Assembly: GCA_013396995.1 (NCBI GenBank)
Contig: VWZP01007501.1
Span: 78,448-142,447 of the forward strand
Source: Dicaeum eximium
Lineage: Eukaryota; Chordata; Aves; Passeriformes; Dicaeidae
DNA length: 64,000 nt
Reading direction: 5' to 3'
Part shown: positions 1 to 10,655 of the stretch, in pieces
Numbering within the stretch: the stretch's first letter is position 1
Layout of the letters: every line of letters begins with the position of its first letter
Position numbers and translations under genes: made by a program
Notes under the pieces: generated by a model
What the model saw: the letters and a program-made list of their open reading frames with translations, nothing else
What the model was told of the DNA's origin: nothing
Database searches by the model: none

Positions 1-41
1 CAGTGAAGGAGAAAAAAGGGATTTTGTCGCTTTCTTTGCAG

Positions 42-198
42 GTTCTGATCTGTCGGAATTACCGCGGAGATGTGGACATGTCAGAGGTGGAACATTTTAT
101 GCCGATCCTCATGGAAAAGGAAGAAGAGGGGACCCTTTCTCCTATCCTAGCGCACGGAGGAGTTCGTTTCATGTGGATTAAACACAACAACCTCTATC
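42..198 (+). CDS. AP1M1: AP1M1 coding exon 2 (residues 15-66 plus 1 nt)
   Basis: It follows a TTTCTTTGCAG acceptor and starts in phase 0 with VLICRNYRGDVDMSEVEHF. It ends after HNNLY plus one base, before GTATCC. It encodes part of the longin-like domain. Confidence 0.95.
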
Positions 199-3100
199 GT
201 ATCCTTGCTGCTGCAGAGGGGCTGAGTGCCAAAAGTTGGGTTTGTTAAATGTCAAAATGCAAGTTAGAGAAGGGGTGAAGTGGTGTAAAGAGGCTGTATT
301 CAGTAAAGTTTGTTATATTAAATAAAATATATATGGTTGGTTATATATAGATATATAATTTATATATTTATGTATTTCTTAATTTATTTATATNGAAAAG
401 TGTTTTAATTTTACTCTAATTAATTACTTCCTGAATGTTTATCTTCAGGATCTCTTAGATCATAGGCACTGTTAATTAGTTAATACATAATTCTCCTAGG
501 CAACTCTAATTGCCTAAAATTAGGCTTTGTAAAATGCACTTAGTGAACTTTTTAAAAATTCCTGAACATCCTTTATCAGTTGTTGCAACTTCTAAGAAAA
601 ATGCTTGTGTATCACTGGTGTTTTCATTTTTGTATAAAGTAGTTCAGGTGAGTATAATCCAGAATTCACCTTTGTGTTCTTCTCTGTCTCAACAGAAGGG
701 CACGGAGCTTTCACATTCCTAAAGAACTTCAATAACAGCGTTTTTACTTTATATTTGGTTATTTTGTAGAGCTAGAAACGTTATATTTGGTTATTTTGTA
801 GTCTTCTCAAGCGCTAATGATATTTTGTAGCTGTGTAGGCAGAGGATGGGGCACAGTGCAGTGAGGAAATTGTGAATTGTGCCTCACACATACCCTGTGT
901 TTGGTTTATCTGCCCCTGTTGTGACAAATATTTTCTCCAGCATAAATATTTTTTTTCATAATAGTTTCTCCTAGGATTCTCTGTTCCTGTTTTAAATAGA
1001 TAATAATTCCTGGGGGCTGGTCTGAGCAGAATGCTGTTTGGGTTGGAACTTTATTGTTTGAGATGCAAGAATAAATTCTGCTTTTCTCAATTAATGTCCT
1101 TCTTCCCCCTCTCCCTCCTCTTGTTGCATTTCAGGTTTTTTCTGAATATTTCAAGGAGTTGGAAGAAGAGAGCATTAGGGATAATTTTGTTATTATTTAT
1201 GAGTTGTTAGATGAGCTTATGGATTTTGGTTATCCACAAACCACTGATAGTAAAATTTTACAAGAGTAAGTATCATTCTGCATCACTTACAGCAGCAAAG
1301 GCTGGAATGTTCTGAGCCTTTTTTCTGTAGGCAGACAAATGTTTTGGTGTGTTCTGATTATCAAAAATATGAATTTCCTGTTTGTTTTTCCATGCCAATC
1401 CTCTGCTTGTGAAGGTACATCACTCAGGAAGGTCACAAACTTGAAACTGGAGCCCCACGCCCGCCTGCCACTGTCACAAATGCTGTTTCATGGAGGTCAG
1501 AAGGGATCAAATACAGGAAAAACGAGGTGTTCCTGGATGTCATCGAGTCTGTGAACCTTTTGGTGGGTACCTTGTACTTCAGCTTTTGTGGGAGAGTTGC
1601 AGTAGGAAGCGTTAATTTGTATGAGAAGTCTGACTCTGGATGGTGTGCTGTGACACTCAAAGCAATGCAATCATTGAATTCCCCCAAGGAATAATCCTTT
1701 AATTGTGTGTACTGCTGGTTTTTGGATGTGTCCTTTCCTCCCCTGTCTGTGCCCCTTCACATCCCTGATCTAATTCACTCAGGATATTTGTGTGTATTGC
1801 TGATTTTTGGATAATGCTTTAATGGTGTGTATTGCTGATTTTTGGATAATGCTTTAATGGTGTGTATTGCTGATTTTTGGATGTGTCCTTTCCTCCTCTG
1901 TCTCTGCCCCTTCACATCCCTGATCTAATCCACTCTTCTGGATTAATTCCTCATAAGAAACATCCAAGAAAACCCAGGGCATGGGGATAATGTGGGAGTG
2001 TTTGTTGATGTCACAAGGTGGCACAGCAGAGGTGTCTGACCTTCCTCTTCCTCCTTGTGCAGGTCAGTGCCAACGGGAACGTGTTACGGAGCGAGATCGT
2101 GGGGTCCATTAAAATGAGAGTGTTCCTCTCAGGGATGCCAGAGCTGCGCCTGGGCCTCAATGACAAAGTTCTCTTTGATAACACAGGCCGTGAGTGCTGC
2201 AGCAGCGTGGTAACCATGGCAGCTGGCCTGAGATTGGGGGTGCTTGGGTAATCACAGAGTCATCAGGGTGGGAAAAGCCCTCTGAAACCACGAGGTCCAA
2301 CGCTGACCAACACCCCCCTGTTCACCACTAACCCATGTCCCCAGGTGTGGTTATATATTTTATAAGTTTATATAGTTAGTTATATATTTTATAAGTTTTT
2401 TGGATGCAAACTCGCTGAGTTTTTCCTTCCATGAGAAAGCTCAGCAAGTTTGCATTCAAGAAATTTATAAAATATATAACTACAGCCAGGTGCCACAGCC
2501 GCAGGCCCTTTGAGCACTTCCAGGGGTGCTGACACCCCAGTGCCCAGCCTGTGCCATCCTTTCAGTGAAGAAATTTTCCCAAAATAGAACCTAAACCTCC
2601 ACTGGCACAACTTGAGGCCATTTCCTCTTGTCCTGTCCCCTGTGGCCTGGGGGCAGAGCCTGACCCCCACCTGTCTCCCCCCTCCTGGCAGGGAGTTGGG
2701 GAGAGTGAGAAGGTTCCCCTGAGCCTCCTTTTCTCCAGGCAGAGTCCCCCAGCTCCCTCAGCTGCTCCTTGTGCTCCAGCCCCTTCCCCAGCTCCATTTC
2801 CTTTACTGGACACATTCTCCTTGTTGTGAGGGGCCCAGAACTGATCCCAGCAGTGCCCAGCACAGGGGACAGTCACTGCCCTGATCCTAGAAAGTTGGCT
2901 AAAAGGGAGCAATGTCAGCAGGCAGCAGCTGTGCTGGGGTGAGACTTGGGCCATGGTTTGTGTGACCTGTGTGTGTTTCCTGCTAGGTGGGAAAAGTAAA
3001 TCAGTAGAGCTGGAAGATGTGAAGTTCCACCAGTGCGTTCGTCTCTCTCGCTTCGAGAACGACAGGACCATCTCCTTCATCCCACCTGATGGAGAGTTTG

Positions 3101-5968
3101 AGCTCATGTCTTATCGTCTCAACACCCACGTGAGCCTGGCTCTTGGCCTTTATAAAATGAGAATGGTTTAGATTGTAGCCACAGTGGCTTTCCCTTCTTA
3201 TTTTTTTCTTTAAAACACAGGCAGCACATGGTTCTTTGAGTCAACTTAATAGCGAAATTTGGTGCTTGCTCCTTCTGGAGGAGGAAGAAAGTTTAGACTT
3301 AACTTAGCAATAAGTCTCTGTATTTTCAACTGCTGTTGAAACTGTTTTTGAAATGCTGTGGGTGTGTTTTTAATCTAACTACATAATGTCAATGTAACAA
3401 TACATTGTGCTTGTTAACAACAGTATTTCTGTCACTTAGTTTTGTTGGAGTATGCCAGCCATGGTGATAAAGATGGCCTTTGTTTAAAAAAAAATTCAAT
3501 CTAGAGAGGGTCCATAGCAAAGAAATAGTTCAGCCCCTAGTATGTAAAACTATCAAATATTTTCGGGTGCAAGTGTTTGTTATTAGGGATTAATCTGAGA
3601 CATACTTTTTAAGCTTATAATTCTTGTACATTTACTCATTGCTCATTTATATAATTATTTCTTATAAAACCACAGTTCTGTCATTTTGAGCACCCCAGGC
3701 TCATTTTGTGGCTCACAATGAGTGTGGTTTTATGGGAAAGCAGCATTTTAGTGACTCCAAAACTCAGAGGTGTGGTGTGTTTTTTCCCCACCAGGTAAAA
3801 CCCCTGATCTGGATTGAGTCTGTGATTGAGAAACATTCCCACAGCCGCATCGAGTACATGATCAAGGTCAGACATCCTTCAGGAATTATGGCTAATTTTA
3901 ATCTCCTTTTGTTTGTTTTCAAAGCTTGATGAGCACTATATGCATTTTCGTACAAGAGTTCAGGATTTCTGTGGGACTTGGATACCTTTGGAGACTTCAT
4001 TTCTAAGTTGTGATCTCAGTTTCAGTTCTCAGGATACAGGCAGGGGTGGAGGGGAGCTGTGTGTCTGACAGCTCTCTGAGCATCATGGCAACACTTAGAC
4101 CTTGCTTTTCTGCTTTATTTTTTCTTTCTTCTTTAGGCAAAGAGTCAATTTAAGCGTAGGTCAACTGCCAACAACGTGGAGATTCACATCCCAGTTCCAA
4201 ACGATGCAGACTCGCCAAAGTTTAAAACCACTGTTGGAAGTGTCAAATGGGTTCCAGAGAACAGTGAGATTGTCTGGTCCATTAAATCTTTTCCAGTAAG
4301 TGTTACCTTTTACTCTTACCACCAAAGAGTGTAATAATTATTAACACCAATATTTCATTCAAGTTTAGACTCTGCCTAAAGCAAATTCTGTCGGTATTAG
4401 ACAAGTAGCACCGGACTCTTCCTCTTTTTCCATGGATGAAAGATTGGAATATTTGTGTTGTTTATATTTGTTGTTTATATTTGTTTCACTGGGATATTTT
4501 TCCAGAACCTGGGCAGAGAGCAGATTTTTGAGTGATGTCTCTGTGTGGTGTAATCTTGGCCTGGCTTCAGCAGCAGCTGTTTGAGTTTGGTCAGGCTCTG
4601 CTTCTTGGGTGGCTCCATGAGCACAAGCTCTGTGCACTGCTCATGGTGTGATAGTGCAGCTGTGTGTCACTGTTTAATCTGAACTTTTGAGTATGAGGCT
4701 TCAAGAAAATGAATTATGCCTCAGGCCGGATATGCATCTTTTTTTTAAATAAAAGGATTTTTAAAAATAAAAACACGTCATTTGAAACCCTGGAGAAGTG
4801 CTGGAATAAATAGTGGAGTTCAGCAGTTTTACGTTAAGAAAACTACTTGTATCTTTGCAAATTTATTATTTTTTTTGTCTCAAGAAAAAAAAATTGTTCC
4901 TTTTGGGTAGGGTGGAAAAGAATATCTGATGAGAGCTCACTTTGGACTTCCAAGTGTTGAAGCTGAAGACAAGGAAGGAAAACCTCCCATTAGTGTCAAG
5001 TTTGAGATTCCATATTTCACCACGTCAGGAATCCAGGTTAGTGATTGCAAACAGAAATCCTGATAAATTCACATGCTGGGCTCTAACACACGAGGTATTT
5101 CTCACCTTGATGATTCCTGTTCAGTTTTTTCCATAAAGACAGATTTTTCCCCATAAAAGGGTCGGGATTTTTTTTGCTTTTCTTTTTTTGCTAAATGCTG
5201 CTTTGGGAGACTTTATATCTTACAAATATTTCTTTCCAGATTTTTACAAATCTTTTAAATCTTTTTATCTTTTAAAAATCTTTAAAATATTAATCTTTTA
5301 AAGATTTTTTACAAATCCTTTCTTTCCAGGTTCGTTACTTAAAGATAATTGAGAAGAGTGGCTACCAGGCTTTGCCCTGGGTCAGGTACATCACCCAGAA
5401 TGGAGGTGAGAGCAAGGGAATATTTGATTTTTTCATTTCCCCAGAACACACCTACCAATTGGTATTTTTGAGTATGGAACTATCTGGTTTAGGTACACAG
5501 TAGATTAAGCCACACTGGGTTTTTTTCTAATCCCCTTTTTGGTGTCTTGATGAAAGACCCAAAGGGGTAGAGTGGTAATGCTGTTTTTTCTAATTTTCTA
5601 ATTGAGCTGGAATTTGGTAAATTTAAAACCAAATACATCATTAGCAGTATGCTCACACATATTCTGCCAGCTTTAAAATGTGTAAGACACTGTCTAGTGC
5701 AAAATACTAGATTTTTAGCAAGCAAAAATGGTGGGGTTTGGTTTTGTTGTGGTTTTTTTTTTTTTTTTTGCTATGGTGGTATTGTTGTTGTCATTTTGGG
5801 GGCTTTTGGGGGTTTGTTGGTTGGTTGGTTGGTTTTGGATTTTATCCCTTATAAAATGAATGGGACAAATTGCTAAAATTGTGGATTTGAATGAGACAAA
5901 TTGCTAAAATTGGGTTTTTGTTGGTTGTTTTTTTCCCCTTTCCAGACTACCAGCTCCGAACACAATAA
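42..5968 (+). CDS. AP1M1: AP1M1, AP-1 complex subunit mu-1 (5' partial, coding exons 2-12)
   Basis: This is the medium (mu-1A) subunit of the AP-1 clathrin adaptor, which sorts transmembrane cargo between trans-Golgi network and endosomes by binding YXX-hydrophobic signals. Eleven exons splice to 1,230 nt: codons 15-423 plus TAA. All phases join and the result is nearly identical to the mammalian protein as I know it. Residues 15 to about 140 are the longin-like N-terminal domain, which packs on beta1. From about 168 on is the mu-homology domain. Known tyrosine-motif pocket residues are visible: F172 and D174 in exon 5, W408 and R410 in exon 11. One difference I noticed is Thr for Met in EEEGTLSP. 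Exon 1 (residues 1-14) lies left of the window. The paralogue AP1M2 is the alternative, but the near-identity and the KLF2/EPS15L1 neighbours favour AP1M1. Confidence 0.97.
300..420. repeat. AT-rich low-complexity tract in AP1M1 intron 2
   Basis: TATATA-rich intron sequence, including one ambiguous base at 394. It has no coding content. Confidence 0.7.
580..647 (+). CDS. AP1M1: AP1M1 coding exon 3 (residues 67-89)
   Basis: The acceptor is TTTATCAG and the exon begins with two bases completing Leu67. It encodes VATSKKNACVSLVFSFLYK and ends in VVQ before the donor GTGAGT. The reading frame from the previous exon joins exactly (1+68 nt). Confidence 0.95.
1135..1265 (+). CDS. AP1M1: AP1M1 coding exon 4 (residues 90-132 plus 2 nt)
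   Basis: The exon lies between acceptor CATTTCAG and donor GTAAGT. It encodes VFSEYFKELEEESIRDNFV through TTDSKILQ, with Glu133 split over the intron. It completes the longin-like domain. Confidence 0.95.
1415..1562 (+). CDS. AP1M1: AP1M1 coding exon 5 (residues 133-182)
   Basis: It starts by completing Glu133, then YITQEGHKLETG, the linker, and the start of the mu-homology domain. KNEVFLDVIESVNLL carries the pocket residues F172 and D174. The donor is GTGGGT, weaker than the neighbouring donors. Confidence 0.95.
1695..1938. repeat. minisatellite in AP1M1 intron 5
   Basis: A unit beginning TGTGTATTGCTGATTTTTGG recurs four times. The first and last units are followed by the same C-rich block (CCTTTCCTCC to TGATCTAAT), so a larger unit of about 170 bp has also been duplicated. 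Confidence 0.8.
2063..2189 (+). CDS. AP1M1: AP1M1 coding exon 6 (residues 183-224 plus 1 nt)
   Basis: The acceptor is CTTGTGCAG and the donor GTGAGT. The exon encodes VSANGNVLRSEIVGSIKMR through LFDNTG, with Arg225 split. It belongs to the mu-homology domain. Confidence 0.95.
2250..2890 (-). mobile_element. CR1 LINE fragment, minus orientation, interrupted
   Basis: Read on the minus strand this is the typical 3' part of an avian CR1: GCCTGGAGAAAAGGAGGCTC, then the 'cattttgggaaaatttcttcactgaaagg' type region, ending near a TCTGTGA terminus at 2253. It lies in AP1M1 intron 6. An AT-rich foldback sequence (about 2345-2485) interrupts it. 5' truncation is the rule for CR1 copies. The reading frames here are CR1 3' region shadows, not genes. 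Confidence 0.85.
2370..2481. repeat. long foldback (inverted repeat) inside the CR1 copy
   Basis: Two arms of about 50 bp are near-perfect reverse complements: GTTAGTTATATATTTTATAA onward on the left, and the matching sequence ending ATATATAACTAC on the right. A loop of about 10 nt (CTTCCATGAG) separates them. The left arm also matches the first 50 bp of the LTR-like repeats at 28,513 and 57,110. It could be a small non-autonomous element or a rearranged LTR end. Confidence 0.75.
2987..3129 (+). CDS. AP1M1: AP1M1 coding exon 7 (residues 225-272)
   Basis: The acceptor is TTCCTGCTAG and the donor GTGAGC. The exon encodes GKSKSVELEDVKFHQCVRL through MSYRLNTH in the mu-homology domain. The start codes G-K-S-K, as in the mu-1A isoform without extra residues. 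Confidence 0.95.
3795..3866 (+). CDS. AP1M1: AP1M1 coding exon 8 (residues 273-296)
   Basis: This is a 72-nt phase 0 exon encoding VKPLIWIESVIEKHSHSRI through EYMIK, between acceptor CCCACCAG and donor GTCAGA. The donor is weaker than average. Confidence 0.95.
4137..4295 (+). CDS. AP1M1: AP1M1 coding exon 9 (residues 297-349)
   Basis: This is a 159-nt phase 0 exon from AKSQFKRRSTANNVEIHIP to IVWSIKSFP, between a long pyrimidine tract ending CTTTAG and donor GTAAGT. Confidence 0.95.
4911..5036 (+). CDS. AP1M1: AP1M1 coding exon 10 (residues 350-391)
   Basis: This is a 126-nt phase 0 exon encoding GGKEYLMRAHFGLPSVEAE through FTTSGIQ. The acceptor is TTGGGTAG, an unusual G-rich context, and the donor is GTTAGT. 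Confidence 0.94.
5330..5405 (+). CDS. AP1M1: AP1M1 coding exon 11 (residues 392-416 plus 1 nt)
   Basis: It encodes VRYLKIIEKSGYQALPWVRY and ITQNG. W408 and R410 match the residues that line the YXX-hydrophobic cargo pocket in mu chains. The acceptor is TTTCCAG and the donor GTGAGA. Confidence 0.95.
5751..5845. repeat. T- and GT-rich low-complexity tract, AP1M1 intron 11
   Basis: A T-run at about 5753-5769 is followed by GTTGTTG and by GGTT repeats near 5818. It is simple-sequence DNA only. Confidence 0.7.
5946..5968 (+). CDS. AP1M1: AP1M1 coding exon 12 (residues 417-423 and stop)
   Basis: It completes Asp417, then YQLRTQ and TAA at 5966-5968, after the acceptor CCTTTCCAG. The stop codon lies inside an AATAAA hexamer (5964-5969). 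Confidence 0.94.
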
Positions 5969-7862
5969 AACACCTCCCAGGCACCACAGACAAGAAACCT
6001 TCAGGCCTAGAATTCATTTCCAGAAGCTTCTGTGGTCCTGAGAGCTGTGAATGTTCTTGCCAAGGGTCTCGTTTCTGCAATCTTGCATCAACAGGAGGAA
6101 GATTGGAAATGTATCGGTTTCAATAATGTGTTTGAGCTTTTGAACCATTAGTATTGATTGTGTGAATATTTATTTCATTCTTAGAACACGCTGATCTTGC
6201 TGCTAAATGCTGATTTCATTAGGAGTAGCAGTTACATTGAGGAGCCAGGAATCCAGAGGGAACCTTGGGAATGTCTTGTCCACGTCTGTTACAGCCACAG
6301 AGTTTCTAGTATTTGTATTTTAGGATCCCTAAAGGCATTGGCAGCACTATGCTACAAATTAGGGAGATGATTGTGCAATTTAATGACTGCTGATCATTTG
6401 GTTTTATTTAGCCCAAGGTTGGTTGTTTTTTTTTTTTTTTGTTTTTTTTTCCTGGGCATTTGGGTGCCTTAACTCATTCACAGCTCTGTTAACTTAAAAA
6501 AAAATTGCAGAATATGAGTTGAAATTATCTGAAGTCAAAAAAATACTGTTAGCTTTTTTTGCATGGTTTCAAAGGAATTAATCTGAGAGAAGAGGTTCAA
6601 GTGAAAGGTTTGGAGACAGAAATAGGGGTTTGGTAAAGACTAAGTTAAAGACCAAGAAGTTAAAACTTCTTGTTTGTTAAAGACTAAGATGACAGGAGTA
6701 AATGCCTGTGGGAGAGCCTCTGTAAGCAGGATTGCTGCCTCCAGTCAGTCAAAATACAGATTAACTTGAGAGTTCCAACCTTGTGACACCCCAGGGCCTG
6801 GAAACCCTCTGCCAACTGAGCAGTACTTGCTTTTTTTAAATTTCTGTTCATCAAACAAGTTCCCAACTGGCATTTGTAGGCATGAAGCCTCAGATGAGCT
6901 ATTAAAACACCAAAACACTTGGAGAGGTGATGTAATTTGGTGGAAAATTGGGTGTTTATGGTCATTTTTCCAAATAATGGTGATGTACTCCAAGCTCTTC
7001 TTGTGTAAGAAGAGGCTGACAAAAACACAGTTGCCATCTTTCTTCCAGCTTGCCTTTTGTGTTAATTTAGGGCAAATACTTCCTCTTTTTGCTATAGTTT
7101 GCTAGAATTGTTGAACTTCATTTGCCCTAAGGAGAGACGTTTTCTTTCTCAGTCTTTTCTGTTTGTAAACAGCTGTTACTGTATCTTCCTGGCAGAATGA
7201 ATAACAATTCACAATGTTATTCTTCAAGGTATTATTATTTTTTTTATATGCCATTTCATTTTTTTTCTGAGAAGCTACAACTGGCATGGGTGTACATAGT
7301 TATTTTGGGTTTTGCTGAGGGTTTTTTTGTTTTTTCCTTTTTCAGGAAAATTGTGACGGTTATCAGTATTTTCTTTACACAACTTTTAGGATGTTGGGGG
7401 TTGAATTTCGTACTGAGAGGTGCTACACTTAAACCATCAAAACCTACATATCTGTTGTCTGCTGATGTGATGTGTGTGCAGAATTCTGCACTGGTGGGAG
7501 GGTGCAGAATGTGCACAGAGTGAGAAGAAATTTCAGTCCCTGTCCTCACTGAAACCCTGCAGGCTCTGTATAAACACACCTGTGGCTACCATTAGCCAAA
7601 AATCAGCTCAACTCCCCCCAGGCTGCAGTGCTGAGACATCCCAGATGAGGTGCCTCAGGAAATCTGATGTCTGCTGGGTTTTGGCAGCCGTGGCTGTGGA
7701 CTGGTGTATTCTGACTCTGTTTGTCACCCAAAAGCTTGATGTTAAAATGGAATCATCTTGGTCAAGATTTCAGTTCCACTACTCATTTTCATTTGAACAA
7801 TTAAGCTTATGACTGGACTAATTTTTTTTTTTTTTATTAAAACTGTAACTGGTTGACCAATC
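5969..7862 (+). other. AP1M1: AP1M1 3' untranslated region (end approximate)
   Basis: This non-coding DNA follows the stop. No canonical AATAAA other than the one overlapping the stop was noticed in the next 1.8 kb. ATTAAA at 7836-7841, after a T-run, is the best candidate end signal, with GT-rich sequence close behind. The 3' boundary is inferred. Confidence 0.5.
7836..7841 (+). terminator. candidate AP1M1 polyadenylation signal (ATTAAA)
   Basis: ATTAAA lies about 1.87 kb after the AP1M1 stop and is followed by ACTGTAACTGG and a T/G-rich stretch. It is the commonest variant of the vertebrate signal. Actual use is unproven. Confidence 0.4.
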
Positions 7863-8908
7863 ACTTTCTGCTGGCTTTATTTTTCCAAGTGTTTGCTCTA
7901 ATTATGCCTGTAAAATGTGACTTTCCATAGCTTTATTTTCCTCTCGAGTTTGGGTCTTGCAGACCAGAACCATGTTTTCTCCTGTTTTGCTGCAGTTTGA
8001 CTGTTTTCATGATGGCCCATCAGCCATGCTTGTCCAGAAGGTAATAGAGGGCAAAAAGTCCTCTTTGGATCAGTTGTACTTGGCCTGATTCTTTTTCAGT
8101 TTGATCTACACCAGCCTCTAACCTCAGAGTATGCCCAGCTCTTCTCATGTGAGGCCTGGAGAAGTGGAACAGAACCTTATGACAGCAGGAAATACTGATA
8201 TTCCTGATTTATTTACCAAACTGAAAAAAAAAATCACTTTTCTATTGGCAAAACCCACCCACGCACCACAAAATCGGTGCTGAGGAAGCAAAATTCCCCT
8301 CTCCTTTCCATCCTTTCATGGTTACAGAAACAAGGTATGTTTGTTATTCCAGCTCCTGCAAGGTTTGGGTGGGAAACAGAAAAAACTTCCCTGGAAGTGT
8401 CCAGGACAGGGCTTGGAGCACCCTGGAATAATAGAAGTTGTCCCATTTAGAGTGAGCTGTGATCTCTCTTCCAGCCCAAACCACTCTGATCCTGTGAGTA
8501 ATTCTTTTTCCCACAAGTTTTGTTCTTTGCTGAACCTTTTATCTGGCTGAACTTGGTTTTGTGCTTCATGTGGTGAAATGAAAATATCTTGGTTTGTTGT
8601 AGGCAGGTGCCTGACCCAAAGGACTTTGAAAAGACAAAGACAGCTGCATGTGAAAATCAATTTTAAAAGACAATTTGCATGTTTGAGATGGCAGTGAAGC
8701 GATCCTGGGGTTTCATGGCTGTGTTACAACTGGCTGGAGGTGCTGGAGCTGTCCCTGCCCAGCAGAGCTGGACTTGGTTAGGCACGGTCTAACTGCTCTT
8801 TAATTACACACCTGGCTCTGCAGGTGTCTCACTGCCTGTCCGAGCAGGTTTATCTCCTGTAGTGGTGTGTGTGGAACTGCTCTCTTAGGATGAGACAGAG
8901 CTGCTAAG

Positions 8909-9213
8909 CCCGGCTTGTGTATCCCTGAGCCACAAAGCCCGGCTTTTGGGTCCCCGAGGCACAAAGCCCGGCTTTTGGGTCCTGTCCTGCCCGGCTTTTG
9001 TGTCTCCGAGGCACAAAGCCCGGCTTTGTTAGGCCTGCCCTGCCCGGTTTTGGTGTCCCCGAGGCACAAAGCCCGGCTTTTGGGTCCTGCCCTGCCCGGC
9101 TTTGGTGTCCCCGAGGCACAAAGCCCGGCTTTTGGGTCCTGCCCTGCCCTGCTTTGGTGTCCCCGAGGCACAAAGCCCGGCTTTGTTAAGCCTGGCCTGG
9201 CCGGCTCTGCCAG
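8909..9213. repeat. GC-rich 52-bp minisatellite
   Basis: GAGGCACAAAGCCCGGCTT starts at 8956, 9008, 9061, 9113 and 9165, a period of 52-53 bp with partial copies either side. Because the repeat is open on both strands it makes several overlapping reading frames; none resembles a protein. Confidence 0.92.
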
Positions 9214-10340
9214 CAGATGGCATTCCCAGCCCGCCGCTCCCCAGCCCGGACCAGCCAGAGCTGCACGAACGCTCTGTCCCCAAGGTCTGGATGTGGAGCT
9301 GTTTTAGTGACTCTGAGTGCATTGAAAACCAATTTAAAAACCAGTTTTAACTATTTTAGTTAACTTGAGTGCATTGCAAACCACCCAAAACGTGTAATTA
9401 ATTTTTTTTTTTTTTAGCCTTTCTGCAGTGTGATTTTTGGAGTTGAGCAACGTCTCAGTTTAGCTGGATAGTTTTAACTTTCTTTTTTTTTCCTCTCATG
9501 TGGCTGATCCTGGTGCTCCTGCAAAGAGCAGGAGAGGGGTCAGGGGAAGGGATGAGCCAGTGCAGCACCACAGGAGCAGCTACTCGGGGTTGTAACGTTG
9601 GTGTTGGGCATTGCTGGGTCACAAATAAAACCTCAGCTGGTGGTCTGAAAGCTCCTGTGTATAATACAGATAATTTTTAAAAGATAATAAATAGAATAAA
9701 AATATTTAAAAATATATAAAATGGAAATATGTAATAAAAATAGATAATTAAAATATATAATAAAATATAAAAATAAATATAAAATATATATAATATAAAA
9801 ATATAATATAATTTTTTAAAATTACTTTTTCACCCCCACACTCTTGATTAGCTCTAGAGAAAACTGGTTTTTTCTCCATAAATTAAGCCAGAACCTACTT
9901 CCCACTCAGGTAAAGAAAAGCTTCGTTCCACCTCACTCTTCCAGCTGAGGAGAGTCTTTTGTTGTGTGTTTTTTAAGGTTTTTCCTACTCTTCCTTCTTT
10001 CTTGGCAACTCTTTCTGCTGGAATACTGTTTGAACTGCTTCTATTTGCTTCCCAATTCCAGTCTGAGCTGGTTTTTGTCTATAAAACATCCTTACCCATA
10101 AGGATGACGAGGCTTTATCTGGAGTGCGTTTGCCTCTGCTTGAGGAGATTGCACCTGTTTATTTCTGCCTTTATTCTGTGAAAATAAAAGAGGCTATAAA
10201 ATAAAAAAAACCCTTGGCACCTCTGACCTCATGTGGTGCCAAATGCAGTGGTGCAATATGTTCAGTGCCTTTTTTTCCCCCTCTGTGGTTGACACCCACT
10301 GCTGTTTGTAATTTCAGCAGCCAAGGCTTGGTGGCCTTGC
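9214..10340. other. intergenic, AT-rich block, no gene seen
   Basis: It contains a strongly AT-rich stretch at about 9675-9815 built from AAATATAAAA-type units, including several AATAAA hexamers near 9625 and 9690. I see no coding signal. Confidence 0.6.
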
Positions 10341-10344
10341 AGAA

Positions 10345-10480
10345 AACATCGTGAGGGAGCAAAGTTAAGGGGCATTAAGTATGAATAATCTTAATTGCCG
10401 TGGTAATTAACTATGCAATGATGTTATTTATGCCACGGGAACAGTCAAAGTGTAAACAAACAATTGTAAAACTTTTTTTT
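10345..10480. promoter_or_regulatory. conserved-looking non-coding block with forkhead-type site
   Basis: The sequence has mixed composition without repeats, and clustered homeobox-like (TAATTAAC) and forkhead-like (GTAAACAAACA at about 10452) motifs. That is the texture typical of vertebrate conserved non-coding elements. Conservation itself cannot be seen from one sequence, so this is a suggestion. Confidence 0.3.
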
Positions 10481-10539
10481 TTCAAGCTGAACTTTGTGCG
10501 ATTCAATGTGTTCTCTAAGTCGTGCCCTCCCTACACACA

Positions 10540-10655
10540 GATAAAACTTATTTTGGTTGGATATTAGGAAAACATTTTGGTTTCGAGGGTGGTGAAGCCC
10601 TGGCACAGGTTTCCCAGAGAATCTGTGGCTGCCCTATATATTCAAGACCAGGATA
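10540..10655 (+). mobile_element. CR1 LINE fragment, plus orientation
   Basis: GGTTGGATATTAGGAAAACA, then GGTGGTGAAGCCCTGGCACA and CCCAGAGAATCTGTGGCTGC, follow the standard CR1 3' region in order. It is truncated at both ends. Confidence 0.8.

Noticed and set aside
2562..3107. A 181-codon minus-strand frame in AP1M1 intron 6 and exon 7
   Set aside because: It is CR1 3' region plus the antisense of AP1M1 exon 7.
8800..9350. Repeat-protein-like frames with A-G-L-C and K-P-G-R units
   Set aside because: Product of the 52-bp minisatellite, open on both strands.
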